A model generated the notes under the pieces. The model had not been told where the DNA came from, searched no databases, and worked only from the letters and a program-made list of their open reading frames with translations. A stretch of 64,000 nucleotides of DNA from Flexivirga alba (lineage in GTDB: Bacteria; Actinomycetota; Actinomycetes; Actinomycetales; Dermatophilaceae), in assembly GCF_042661025.1 (NCBI RefSeq), contig NZ_JBHSWH010000001.1:310001-374000 (forward strand), in the 5' to 3' direction. The first letter of the stretch is position 1. Each line of letters begins with the position of its first letter. The position numbers and the translations under genes are program-made. Positions 1 through 8,574 of the stretch are shown here, piece by piece.

Positions 1-634
1 GACGGTGGAACGCTTGCTGGGCGCCAAAGGTCTGTGCGGCATCCTCGGGGCAATGCTCGGGCTGATGCTCGGCGGCGGCATCAGCCTGCAAGGGGTGTTC
101 TGTGCGCTGCTGCTCGGCGCCCTGCTCTTCTTTCTACCCGACCTCCTCCTCTACAACGTGGCGCTGCACCGCCAGGAGCAGGTCATGCGCGGATTCGCCG
201 AGATGCTCGACATGCTAACGATCTGTGTCGAAGCCGGACAGGGCTTCGACGCGGCACTGCAGGAAGTGGCCCGGAACGTGCAGGGCCCCATCGCCGGAGA
301 ATTGGCCCGGATGACAGCGGAGATCCAGATCGGCACCTCGCGGAGCGAGGCATTCCGCGGACTCGGTGAGCGGGTCAGTCTCGCGGAGGTGAAGAGCTTC
401 GTGACGGCGATCGCCCAAGCCGACAAGATGGGCATTCCACTCGCATCGGTGTTGCGCGAGCAGACCAACGCCATGCGATTGGCTCGTCGGCAGAAGGCCG
501 AGGCGCAGGCACAGAAGGTCACGGTGAAGATCCTCTTCCCACTGATCCTGTGTCTCTTCCCAGCCCTCATGGTGGTGGTCATCGGCCCCGGCGCCATCCG
601 CATCTTCGAGATGTTCTCGCATGCCGCCCACTGA
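1..634 (+). CDS. tadC: TadC-like type II secretion F-domain protein (5' end outside window)
   Basis: Inner-membrane platform protein of a Tad/Flp-type pilus assembly system, expected to work with the TadA ATPase and TadB. The visible part has a hydrophobic segment pair near the N-terminus, then a cytoplasmic T2SSF domain (about residues 55-185) with the family-like run AEMLDMLTICVEAGQGFDAAL, and a C-terminal membrane span (KILFPLILCLFPALMVVVIGP). The frame is open to the window edge and TadC proteins are usually near 300 residues, so about a third is missing; the GTG at position 5 is only the first possible internal start. The stop overlaps the next gene by 14 bases, suggesting one transcript. 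Identification as TadC rather than TadB or GspF rests on this C-terminal half only. Confidence 0.8.
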   Translation, partial: TVERLLGAKGLCGILGAMLGLMLGGGISLQGVFCALLLGALLFFLPDLLLYNVALHRQEQVMRGFAEMLDMLTICVEAGQGFDAALQEVARNVQGPIAGELARMTAEIQIGTSRSEAFRGLGERVSLAEVKSFVTAIAQADKMGIPLASVLREQTNAMRLARRQKAEAQAQKVTVKILFPLILCLFPALMVVVIGPGAIRIFEMFSHAAH

Positions 635-2063
635 TACGGCGGGGCAGCTCGACGCCGACCTGCTGATTTCTTCCGCGCACACGGCAACGAATGACCTGGT
701 GACCCGCAACACGCTCGGCAGGCATCTACCCGGTGCAGCTTGGTTCGTGCTCGCCGGCTTGGTCGTCATGCTGTCGGCGCTGGCCACGCAGGGCGCCGAT
801 CTGTTCTGGGGTGTGGCCATGGGCGATCACATCCGCGCGGGTCTCGGCATACCGCAGTCGGTTCCGTTCGCCGCCGCACCTTCTCGCGGCTGGGCCAACC
901 CTTTGGCACTCGGTGAAGTCGTGCTCTCTGCCGTGCACTCGCTCGGCTCGTCGTCGTTGCTGGTCCTGCACCTCACATTGGTGACCGCCGCACTTGGTGT
1001 CCTGCTGGCTCACGGGCAAGCTCATCAGCGAGAATCCCGAGCGAGCACCGCGCTAGTCCTGGTCGTCTTTGGTGGTGCCACCACCTTCGCCATCGCGCGG
1101 ATGCCGTCGCTGAGTTTCCTGCCCTATGCCGTCCTCGTCGTGCTGTTGCTGCAGAACGCGGATCGTCCGTCGCGACGATTGTGGCTCACCGTCCCGTTGC
1201 TCTGCCTCTGGGGCAATCTGCACGGCGGTGTGCTGGTCGGTTGCGCACTGTTGGCGGTCCACCTGGTCTGCGTCGGTGGTCCGCTGCGGCGGCGAACACT
1301 GGTCGGATCGTCCGCGTTCGCTGCCGTGCTCCTCGCGACGAGTGCAGGGTGGCACACGGTTGACTATTACCGGGGTGTGCTGGGGAATGAAGCGGCGCGA
1401 CAGGGCGCGGGCCTCTGGGCCCCCACCAGCGTCCACCGGCCCTTCGACCTCATCATGCTCGGGGCGTCCGCCGGACTCGTCGCCATGTGGTCACGCAGCC
1501 ATCCCCGCCGTTGGGAAGTTGTCGCCGTCGTCGGAATGGCGGTGGCCACGCTTGTCGCGTCCCGGAACAGCATCTGGCTGCTGTTGTTCCTCCTACCCCT
1601 TGCAGCGCGTGGGAGGTCGAGCGCGGATTACGTGCCACGACAGCGCTTTCCGTTCATTCCGGCGGCAGCCGCTGTGGCAATGCTTCTGGCAGGGATCGGC
1701 TGGCAACTGACAACTCGCGGGTCAGCCGTGAATGCCGATGGCGCAGCCGCAGTTCCGGCAGTGCAGAAATTGGCGGCGGGACGAACCGTGCTCACCCTCG
1801 CCCCCGTCGCGGAGACTTTCGCACAGGCTGGGATCCGCGTCTGGGCGAGCAACCCCATCGATGCCTTTCCACGCGACGTTCAGAGACAGTACCTCGCCTT
1901 CGTGGACCACGGGTCGATCCCGTCGACGCCGCGCGTGGGCTTGATCGTCGTCGATAACGAATACGTCAGTCAGGTGCGAGAAGCAGGCTGGAGCCAAGTC
2001 GCCGTCGTATCGAACTTGCATGTCTTCGAGCCGCCCGCCCGTCCGAGAGAAGGGAAGCATTGA
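621..2063 (+). CDS. Polytopic membrane protein, possible GT-C-type glycosyltransferase
   Basis: A 480-residue protein with about ten hydrophobic segments spread over its length and a soluble C-terminal part from about residue 370. Residues near 190-201 read PLLCLWGNLHGG; a similar W-N-L-H-G-G loop is common in large bacterial membrane proteins of GT-C-like type, but no catalytic motif can be assigned with confidence. It overlaps tadC by 14 bases and is followed after one base by a PIG-V-like gene, so the three probably form one operon. A role in glycosylating an envelope or pilus component is inference from the neighbours only. The region is poor in the GTATGNC heptamer that pervades the rest of the window. 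Confidence 0.6.
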   Translation: MPPTDTAGQLDADLLISSAHTATNDLVTRNTLGRHLPGAAWFVLAGLVVMLSALATQGADLFWGVAMGDHIRAGLGIPQSVPFAAAPSRGWANPLALGEVVLSAVHSLGSSSLLVLHLTLVTAALGVLLAHGQAHQRESRASTALVLVVFGGATTFAIARMPSLSFLPYAVLVVLLLQNADRPSRRLWLTVPLLCLWGNLHGGVLVGCALLAVHLVCVGGPLRRRTLVGSSAFAAVLLATSAGWHTVDYYRGVLGNEAARQGAGLWAPTSVHRPFDLIMLGASAGLVAMWSRSHPRRWEVVAVVGMAVATLVASRNSIWLLLFLLPLAARGRSSADYVPRQRFPFIPAAAAVAMLLAGIGWQLTTRGSAVNADGAAAVPAVQKLAAGRTVLTLAPVAETFAQAGIRVWASNPIDAFPRDVQRQYLAFVDHGSIPSTPRVGLIVVDNEYVSQVREAGWSQVAVVSNLHVFEPPARPREGKH

Positions 2064-2064
2064 C

Positions 2065-3305
2065 ATGACAGATGTGGCAGTAGAACCCAGCAGCCCAGTC
2101 TTTACGAGCCGCCGCGAGTGGCCACGGTGGACGTTCTCGGCACTTGTGCCAATCGCCATCTTTGCGATCGTGCGGATGTTTGATGCGCTGGTCATCGAGT
2201 ATGCGTCTCGATTCCAGGTTCCTGTTGGGTCGGGAACCCATCCGGGCATGTTTGGATTCGTGAACAAGTCGGCAGACCCTGGCTACTGGTCAGTCATCAC
2301 CAATTGGGATGGCCAGTGGTATCAATTCATCTCTACGGACGGTTACCACACGCACGCAGTCGCAACCGTTGGTGCCGTGAACACCTCCTGGGCGTGGGCC
2401 TTCCCGCCGCTCTTTCCGCTCCTGACTCACGGTCTGATGGATCTGACTGGCTGGTCCTTCGCAGTGGCCGCAAGCATCCTGAACCTGTGTCTCGGCGCTC
2501 TCGCGATGGTGCTTCTCTATTGCCTCGTGGACAAGGCAGCGGGCCGGTTCCTCGCCGTGAGTGCCGTCGCTCTGAGTTCCTGCTTCATCTCGGCGCCGCT
2601 ACTTCAGGCGGCCTATAGCGAGGCATTAGGGTTCGTGCTTCTGCTCAGCACCCTGCTGATGATCCGGCGTCGGTCGTATGCATGGACGCTACTTCCGCTG
2701 ACTGCGCTCGCCTTCACCCGTTTGATCACCGTGCCGATCGCTGTGGTCGCGCTGACGGTGCTGGTGACGCGATGGCGGGCCCGGGAGCGCGATCCTCTCA
2801 ACCGGCGCGAAGGGGTCGGACTCGCGCTCATCGCGGCTGTCTCGATCGTTGGCGTGTGGTTGTGGTCAGCCCTTGCGGCGCTTCTAGCACCTGCGCCGAC
2901 GGGGGCGTCGGCGCGGACCAGCATCTCAGCCGGTACGACCATCGGCTGGTTCTCCGATATGTACCAGTACCTCGGCTGGCCAGGCTTGCTGTTTGTGGCT
3001 TGCCTGGCCACCTTGTTCATTCTGATTGCGTGCAGTCGATGGACCGACGGCTGGGGTGTCGAGGTGCGGACCTGGCTCGCCGCATACCCCGTTTTCTTGC
3101 TTGTTGCGACACCCGTGACTGGCGGGATCTTTCGCTATCTGTTGCTGTGCCCCCTCTTGCGATGCTCGCTGCAGGAGGTGAGGGACTCATCCGGCGAGAA
3201 GTCAGACTGGTCAACATCGTGCTGGCTTGTGTGATCGGGCTTTGTCTACAGTTCGTTTACATCAAGTACTTCATGGTGATCGGTCAACATCCCTACATGC
3301 CGTGA
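2065..3305 (+). CDS. PIG-V-like mannosyltransferase family membrane protein, frameshifted near its end
   Basis: Polytopic membrane protein resembling bacterial relatives of the GPI mannosyltransferase PIG-V: residues about 80-88 read NWDGQWYQF, followed by GYHTH, then FPPLFPLL, and AYSEALGF near 183-190, the usual order of conserved loops. The ATG at 2065 is preceded by a good GAGAAGGGAAG ribosome site. The main frame ends at 3234 with an unlikely polar tail, but the frame used by the last 140 bases continues PLAMLAAGGEGLIRREV and ends YFMVIGQHPYMP at 3305, a natural C-terminus. One C appears to be missing from the C run at 3150-3154. Either a sequencing error or a recent mutation; the rest of the gene is undamaged. 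Function as a lipid-linked mannosyl transfer enzyme is inferred from the family. Confidence 0.7.
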
Positions 3306-3458
3306 GCCCTGAAGGGACTGCTGCACGATTCGGTGGCCGTTGGAATCCCAAAGCCGGATCGACGCTGCGCACGGGAACGCAACAGCGCGTGCTTGTCGTC
3401 ACTTCCCTGCCCGGCCGTCCGGCCTCCGCCCAGGACGGCCCGGACACCGGGAGAGTTG

Positions 3459-4352
3459 ATGATCTGCACCCCTTGCGAGCGAACCGTCGCACGAATGCCT
3501 CACGATGGCGTGGTGACTGCTGCAGAGGAACTTCTGGCCATTGCCGACCGCGCTGCGTCATACGACGGAGTTGCGCCCTTGTCTGAGCAGACCCGGCTTG
3601 TGCTGCGGCATACGGAGCCGCAGCATGTGGTCAGCATCGACGGCGTCGTGACCGCGGGCGCGTATGTCGCCGACGACGGCGCCGTCGAACTGGTCGTCGA
3701 CCCTGACCACCGGCGGCACGGCTTCGGCAGCAGCATCGTGCAGGCGGTGCTCGAGCAGCGGCCCGACGCGCGCTTCTGGGCGCACGGCGATCTGCCGGGC
3801 GCGCAGGCGCTCGCAGCGTCGACGGGCCTGCACGTGGTACGCAACCTGTGGCAGATGAGCCGGGAGGTCGACGCGGCACCGACGATCGAAAATCCCACGG
3901 TGCCAGCAGAATTCAGCGTTCGGTCGTTCGCGGCCGGTGATGAGGAAGCCTGGCTGGACCTCAATGCGCGAGCGTTCGTGCACCATCCCGAACAGGGACG
4001 AATGACTCGGCAGGATCTCGACGAACGGATGGCGGAGCCGTGGTGGGACCCCGCCGGGCTGATCCTGATCTTCGACGACGCCACTGGCGAGCTCGCGGCG
4101 TCGCACTGGACCAAGGTCGAACCCGGCGCGGACGAGGGTGAGGTCTACGTCGTGGCGGTCGACCCCGGGCACCAGGGGCACGGGCTCGGCAAGGTCGTCA
4201 CTGCGCTCGGGCTGGCGCATCTGCGGTCTCGAGGGGTCCGGCATATTGACCTGTATGTCGAGGGTGACAACGATGCGGCTGTTGCGACATACCGGCGGTT
4301 GGGGTTTGGGCGCACGGGTGTTGATGTCATGTATGCCCTTGCGACAGAGTGA
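3459..4352 (+). CDS. mshD: Mycothiol synthase MshD
   Basis: Acetylates Cys-GlcN-Ins with acetyl-CoA in the last step of mycothiol synthesis. The protein has two GNAT-type halves. The C-terminal half carries the strongly conserved stretch NARAFVHHPEQGRMT, then EPWWDPAG, GEVYVVAVDPGHQGHGLGK (acetyl-CoA loop) and LYVEGDNDAAVATYRRLGF. The N-terminal half has DGVAPLSEQ and an HRRHGFGSS loop, as in mycobacterial MshD. I chose ATG 3459 because GGAGAG sits six bases upstream; ATG 3495 is possible and would start closer to known homologues. At 297 residues the length fits the family. It is convergent with the hypothetical gene on the other strand, with one base between the stops. Mycothiol genes are restricted to Actinobacteria. 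Confidence 0.9.
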   Translation: MICTPCERTVARMPHDGVVTAAEELLAIADRAASYDGVAPLSEQTRLVLRHTEPQHVVSIDGVVTAGAYVADDGAVELVVDPDHRRHGFGSSIVQAVLEQRPDARFWAHGDLPGAQALAASTGLHVVRNLWQMSREVDAAPTIENPTVPAEFSVRSFAAGDEEAWLDLNARAFVHHPEQGRMTRQDLDERMAEPWWDPAGLILIFDDATGELAASHWTKVEPGADEGEVYVVAVDPGHQGHGLGKVVTALGLAHLRSRGVRHIDLYVEGDNDAAVATYRRLGFGRTGVDVMYALATE

Positions 4353-4353
4353 G

Positions 4354-4812
4354 TCATGACCTCGTGAGGAAGATGTCGCGATGTGTGTCGTCGAACCCCC
4401 ACGGCACGTCCGTCATTCCGGGTAGCTTCTGCCACGCAGTGTGCGCGAGACGATCGAGGAATGCGCTGGGCTCGGACAGCAACCACTCCTCGATCTCGTC
4501 GCCCGCCGTCTGATAGCCGTAGTACGAAATCGCCCGGAGGACCACGAGCGGGTCGGGCACGCCCGGCAGCTCCTCGTATCTATAGGTCAACGCCGGCGAC
4601 TCCACCGCACCGTCCTCGTACGCCCATGCCTCGGTCGCGTCCCAGTTCGCGCTCCACAGCATCCTGCCGATGGCGTCCGCGGACTCGTCGGTCACAGGGT
4701 GGCTGCCGTCCCGGCACCAGTAGTAGAACCATGGTTGGTTTCCATCGGGCCACTTGCGTGCGGCGGTGAGAAGTAGGTCGATCAGGGTCTTGTCGACGAA
4801 GTTCGCGCTCAT
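4354..4812 (-). CDS. Hypothetical soluble protein
   Basis: About 152 residues, mixed charge, no signal peptide or membrane span. It is rich in aromatic residues, with WFYYWCRDG near residues 28-36 and WDATEAWAYEDG in the middle. I do not recognise a family. The start chosen (MSANFVDKTLIDLL) opens a regular helix-like N-terminus; the frame stays open for another 23 residues upstream and has further ATGs, and none has a strong ribosome site. It ends one base from the mshD stop on the opposite strand. Coding potential is supported by its strict third-position G+C preference and one GTATGNC-type motif just upstream. Confidence 0.6.
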   Translation of the reverse strand: MSANFVDKTLIDLLLTAARKWPDGNQPWFYYWCRDGSHPVTDESADAIGRMLWSANWDATEAWAYEDGAVESPALTYRYEELPGVPDPLVVLRAISYYGYQTAGDEIEEWLLSEPSAFLDRLAHTAWQKLPGMTDVPWGFDDTHRDIFLTRS

Positions 4813-5192
4813 GCTGAATCGTCGCCCACCGGACATGCTCGGCGCAGCGTTATCCCCGAACCGAGGCGCCTTCTGCGACATACCAGCGGTTGGGGTCAGG
4901 CTCCTCAGGACGATGCTCGGCCACCTTGGCTTACGGGCTGCGCACGATCAGGTGAGGTCCAACGGGCGTCTGGTGCGTCGTCGGGCCGGGCCTATGCAGT
5001 GAGCGGAGCGTTAGCGGAGCGAACGGAGTGAGACCGGCACGGCGGCGTAGCCGGCGCCATCAAGGTGAGCACAGGGAGCCGGGACCTCGAGACGCGGCTC
5101 GTACCTCACCGCTACTCGGCCACCTCGGTATGCCATTTGAAGTTTGCGAGCCGGTTCCTGCGCGGCGACGCCGGATTTGGGAAGATGTGCGC
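4813..5192. other. Gene-free interval with composite intergenic repeats
   Basis: Between the divergently read hypothetical gene and ppk1. From about 4997 to 5033 there are tandem AGCGGAGCG units followed by GAACGGAGTGAGA, a purine-rich pattern typical of dispersed actinobacterial repeats. From 5082 to 5124 lies a repeat shared with position 47168. I see no convincing ORF, RNA gene or PHO box; the ppk1 promoter must lie somewhere here. Confidence 0.5.
5082..5124 (+). repeat. Dispersed intergenic repeat, copy 1
   Basis: Begins GGACCTCGAGACGC and ends CTCGGCCACC, both shared with the copy at 47168-47216, with a diverged centre. Similar elements with a CTCGAGACG and a CTCGRCCACC end are common between genes in Micrococcales genomes. 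It lies about 70 bases before the ppk1 start. Confidence 0.5.
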
Positions 5193-7460
5193 ATGGACTC
5201 CGAGCCGACCATTGACGCTGCCGAGGACCCGGCGACGCAGACTGCTGCCAGCGATGCGTCGTTGGTGCGCTTGCAGACCCGCGCGGCGCAGCGTTCGCGC
5301 GGCGACAACGGCCGCTTCATCAGGGTCGCTCCGGAGCTCGACGAGACCGTCCACGAGGAGCTGCCGGATGACCGGTTCCTGGACCGGGAGATCTCCTGGC
5401 TGCAGTTCAACGAGCGAGTGCTGCAGCTGGCCGGCGACCCGCTGGTGCCGCTGCTGGAGCGGGCCCGTTTCCTGGCGATCTTCGCCAGCAACCTGGACGA
5501 ATTCTTCATGGTCCGGGTCGCCGGCCTCAAGCGCCGCATCGCCACCGGGCTCGCCGTGCGGTCCGCTTCCGGGCTGGAGCCGCGCGAGGTGCTCGACGAG
5601 ATCAGCAACGCCGCGCACGAGCTGATGAACGTGCACGCCAAGATGTTCCAGCGGCACATCCGCCCGGCACTGGCCGACGTCGGCATCCGGATCGTGCGCC
5701 CGGGCGACTGGACCGACGCCGACCGCGCCTACCTCAACAAGCTCTTCCGCAACCAGGTCTACCCGGTGCTGACACCGCTGGCGGTCGACCCGGCGCACCC
5801 CTTCCCCTACATCTCCGGCCTCTCGCTCAACCTCGCGGTCGTGCTGATCAACCCCAAGACCACCAGGGAGCACTTCGCCCGGGTCAAGGTGCCGCCGCTG
5901 CTGCCGCGGCTGATGGCCCTGCCGCCCGGCGAGGACGAGGACAAGCTGTATGACGCACGGTTCGTCGCCATCGAGGATGTCATGGCCGAGCACCTGCAAT
6001 ACCTCTTCCCCGGCATGGAGGTGCGCGAGCACTTCACCTTCCGCGTCACCCGCAACGAGGACCTCGAGGTCGAGGAGGACGACGCCGAAAACCTTTTGAC
6101 CGCACTGGAAAAGGAACTGACCCGGCGCCGCTTCGGCCCACCGGTGCGGCTCGAGGTCGCCGACGAGATGGACGACCACGTCATGGACCTGTTGGTCCGC
6201 GAGCTCAACGTGCGCGATGACGAGGTCTACCGGCTGCCCGAGCCGTTGGACCTGCGTGGCCTCAATACCCTTGCCGATCTTGACCGTTCGGAGTTGCGCT
6301 GGCCGCCGTTCCTGGCCAAGCCGCACCCCGACCTGGCCCCGGTCGAGCGGTCCGCCCAGTCCGACGTGATGGCCGCGATGCGGTCGGGCGACATACTCCT
6401 GCATCACCCCTACGACTCGTTCTCCACGTCGGTGGTGGCCTTCATCGAGCAGGCCGCCAACGACCCGCACGTGCTGGCGATCAAGCAGACGCTCTACCGC
6501 ACCAGCGGTGACTCCCCGATCATCGACTCGTTGATCGAGGCCGCCGAGTCGGGCAAGCAGGTGCTCGCCGTCGTCGAGATCAAGGCCCGCTTCGACGAGG
6601 AGAACAACATCACCTGGGCGCGCAAGCTCGAGCGCGCCGGGGTGCACGTCGTCTACGGCATGGTCGGCCTCAAGACGCACGCCAAGCTGTGCCTGGTGGT
6701 GCGCGAGGAGAACGGCGAGATGCAGCGCTACGCGCACGTCGGCACCGGCAACTACAACCCGAAAACCGCTCGCCTCTATGAGGATCTGGGCCTGCTCACC
6801 TGCGACCGTGAGGTCGGCGAGGACCTGTCCCGCCTCTTCAACCAACTCTCGGGTATGGCGCCACGAAGCAAGTTCAAGCGTCTCCTGGTCGCCCCGCGCT
6901 CGGTGCGCACCGGGTTGCTGGAGAAGATCCAGCGGGTGACCGAAGCCGCACTCGACGGCAAGCAGGCTCGCCTGCAGATCAAGGTCAACTCGCTGGTCGA
7001 TGAGGAGATCATCGACGCCTGCTACCGCGCCTCGATGGCCGGCGCCGACGTCGACATCTGGGTCCGCGGTATCTGCTCCATGCGGCCCGGTGTCGAAGGA
7101 CTGTCGGAGAACATCCGGGTCCGGTCCATCCTGGGTCGCTTCCTGGAGCACTCGCGGGTCTTCCGCTTCGTGATCGAGGGCGAGGACGACATCGTCTACA
7201 TCGGCAGCGCCGACATGATGCACCGCAACCTCGACCGACGCGTCGAGGCGCTGGTCCGCATCACCGACCCCAAGCACATCGAGACGCTGGGTGCCCTGCT
7301 CGATGAAGGTATGTCGGACGACACCTCCTCGTGGCACCTGCACGGCGACGCCCGGTGGGAGCGACATCACCTGGACGCCGAGGGCAATCCGTTGCGCGAC
7401 CTGCAGGCCGACCTGGTCGCCACCTATGCCAAGCGCAAGCGGAAGGCTCGCCGGCGGTGA
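5193..7460 (+). CDS. ppk1: Polyphosphate kinase 1
   Basis: Makes long-chain polyphosphate from ATP, reversibly, at the membrane periphery. The 755-residue protein has the N-terminal domain opening FLDREISWLQFNERVL, the head domain, and two catalytic PLD-like domains. Two histidines 19 residues apart, H496 in KTHAK and H515 in YAHVGTGNYNPKTARLY, match the pair known from mycobacterial PPK1, the first being the expected phospho-acceptor. ATG 5193 (MDSEPTID) has GGAAG at a suitable distance; the open frame extends further upstream but there runs through repeat-like DNA. The first 60 residues are an acidic, probably disordered extension. The stop overlaps mutT1 (GTGA), and the pst operon follows, so the block is a phosphate-storage and uptake cluster. 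Confidence 0.95.
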   Translation: MDSEPTIDAAEDPATQTAASDASLVRLQTRAAQRSRGDNGRFIRVAPELDETVHEELPDDRFLDREISWLQFNERVLQLAGDPLVPLLERARFLAIFASNLDEFFMVRVAGLKRRIATGLAVRSASGLEPREVLDEISNAAHELMNVHAKMFQRHIRPALADVGIRIVRPGDWTDADRAYLNKLFRNQVYPVLTPLAVDPAHPFPYISGLSLNLAVVLINPKTTREHFARVKVPPLLPRLMALPPGEDEDKLYDARFVAIEDVMAEHLQYLFPGMEVREHFTFRVTRNEDLEVEEDDAENLLTALEKELTRRRFGPPVRLEVADEMDDHVMDLLVRELNVRDDEVYRLPEPLDLRGLNTLADLDRSELRWPPFLAKPHPDLAPVERSAQSDVMAAMRSGDILLHHPYDSFSTSVVAFIEQAANDPHVLAIKQTLYRTSGDSPIIDSLIEAAESGKQVLAVVEIKARFDEENNITWARKLERAGVHVVYGMVGLKTHAKLCLVVREENGEMQRYAHVGTGNYNPKTARLYEDLGLLTCDREVGEDLSRLFNQLSGMAPRSKFKRLLVAPRSVRTGLLEKIQRVTEAALDGKQARLQIKVNSLVDEEIIDACYRASMAGADVDIWVRGICSMRPGVEGLSENIRVRSILGRFLEHSRVFRFVIEGEDDIVYIGSADMMHRNLDRRVEALVRITDPKHIETLGALLDEGMSDDTSSWHLHGDARWERHHLDAEGNPLRDLQADLVATYAKRKRKARRR

Positions 7461-8410
7461 CGACGCACACCGCCACACTGCGGACCGGCACGGTCGCCGC
7501 CGCGGGCGCCCTGCTCTGGCGCCGCCAGGACGACCAGTTGCAGGTCGCCATGGTGCACCGGCCGAAGTATGACGACTGGTCCTGGGCCAAGGGCAAGCTC
7601 GACCCCGGCGAGACCTGGGTCGAAGCGGCGGCACGAGAAGTGTTGGAGGAGACCGGGTTTCGGCCACGGCTCGGCATACCACTGCCCCGGTCCGTCTACT
7701 CGATGCAGCGCGGCACGCTCAAGGAGATCCGCTACTGGGCCGCCGAAGTGATGAGCGGCAGCGGCGAGCTGGAGAACGAGATCGACGAGGTCGCGTGGCT
7801 CACGCCCGCGCAGGCGCAGCTGCGGCTCAGCTACGTGCGGGACGCGCTGCAACTGCAGGCCGTCGTCGACGCCGACCGCGCCGGGACGCTACAGACCTGG
7901 CCGCTGGCCGTGATCCGGCACGCCGAGTCCGTCCCCCGCAAGCAGTGGGACGAGCCGGATCCGCTGCGGCCGCTGGACAACGACGGGCGGGTCCAGGCGC
8001 GTTCCCTCGTGCCCTTGCTGGCGGCATACGGCATCGAGCGGGTGATCACCTCACCGTCGACGCGTTGCTTCACCACCGTCCAGCCGTATGCCGCCGCCGC
8101 CGGCATCCGGCTGCGCACCAAGGACGGACTGTCCGAAGAGACCTTCGAGCAGGACCCGGACCGCTCGACCCGCCATCTCAAGAGCCTGCTGAAGCGCGGC
8201 GAGCCGGCCGCGCTGTGCACCCACCGTCCGCTGCTGCCGTCGGTGCTGAAGGTGCTGCGCAAGACGACCGAGCCGGACAGCGAGTTCCACGAGATCCTGG
8301 CAGTCGCTGCTGAGGACGGTATGGCCAAGGGTGAAGCGCTGGTCTGCCAGATCGCCGGCCGCGGTGGCTCCGCGCGGGTGATGAGCGTCGAGCGCCATAC
8401 GCCTTCCTGA
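7457..8410 (+). CDS. mutT1: MutT1-type Nudix hydrolase fused to a histidine phosphatase
   Basis: Two-domain nucleotide-pool enzyme as in mycobacterial MutT1. The N-terminal Nudix domain carries a complete Nudix box at about residues 46-68 (G-KLDPG-E, then REVLEETGF), expected to hydrolyse oxidised purine nucleotides such as 8-oxo-dGTP. The C-terminal domain is of the RHG/SixA histidine-phosphatase type, with RHAES near residues 153-157 and a late THRPLLPS segment. The start is a GTG whose last two bases are shared with the ppk1 stop, so translation is coupled. Adjacency to ppk1 is conserved in other Actinobacteria, which strengthens the name. Confidence 0.9.
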   Translation: MTTHTATLRTGTVAAAGALLWRRQDDQLQVAMVHRPKYDDWSWAKGKLDPGETWVEAAAREVLEETGFRPRLGIPLPRSVYSMQRGTLKEIRYWAAEVMSGSGELENEIDEVAWLTPAQAQLRLSYVRDALQLQAVVDADRAGTLQTWPLAVIRHAESVPRKQWDEPDPLRPLDNDGRVQARSLVPLLAAYGIERVITSPSTRCFTTVQPYAAAAGIRLRTKDGLSEETFEQDPDRSTRHLKSLLKRGEPAALCTHRPLLPSVLKVLRKTTEPDSEFHEILAVAAEDGMAKGEALVCQIAGRGGSARVMSVERHTPS

Positions 8411-8460
8411 CCGTTTGCTGACCTGCCACCCGCCGGACCCTCATCAAGGCGACGTGACGC

Positions 8461-8482
8461 GTTCACCCGCCGTTCACCACTG
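8461..8482 (+). promoter_or_regulatory. PHO box (PhoP-type direct repeat) upstream of pstS
   Basis: Two copies of GTTCACC start at 8461 and 8472, exactly 11 bases apart, the spacing and sequence of the actinobacterial PHO box recognised by PhoP. A weaker third unit (GTCACC, 8495-8500) lies in the next-but-one phase. The element is about 95 bases before the pstS start, so pstS should be induced by phosphate starvation. Confidence 0.8.
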
Positions 8483-8574
8483 GGGTGGTAACACGTCACC
8501 CGGCTTCCCTACCTTCAGCGTTGACCGGCTGACGTGGCCGGTCCGACGACTTCATTGTGTGGAAGGCAGTTCTC

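Noticed and set aside
5112..7682. 856-residue open frame opposite ppk1
   Set aside because: It is the antisense shadow of a strongly biased GC-rich gene, has no family motifs, and ppk1 on the other strand is unambiguous.
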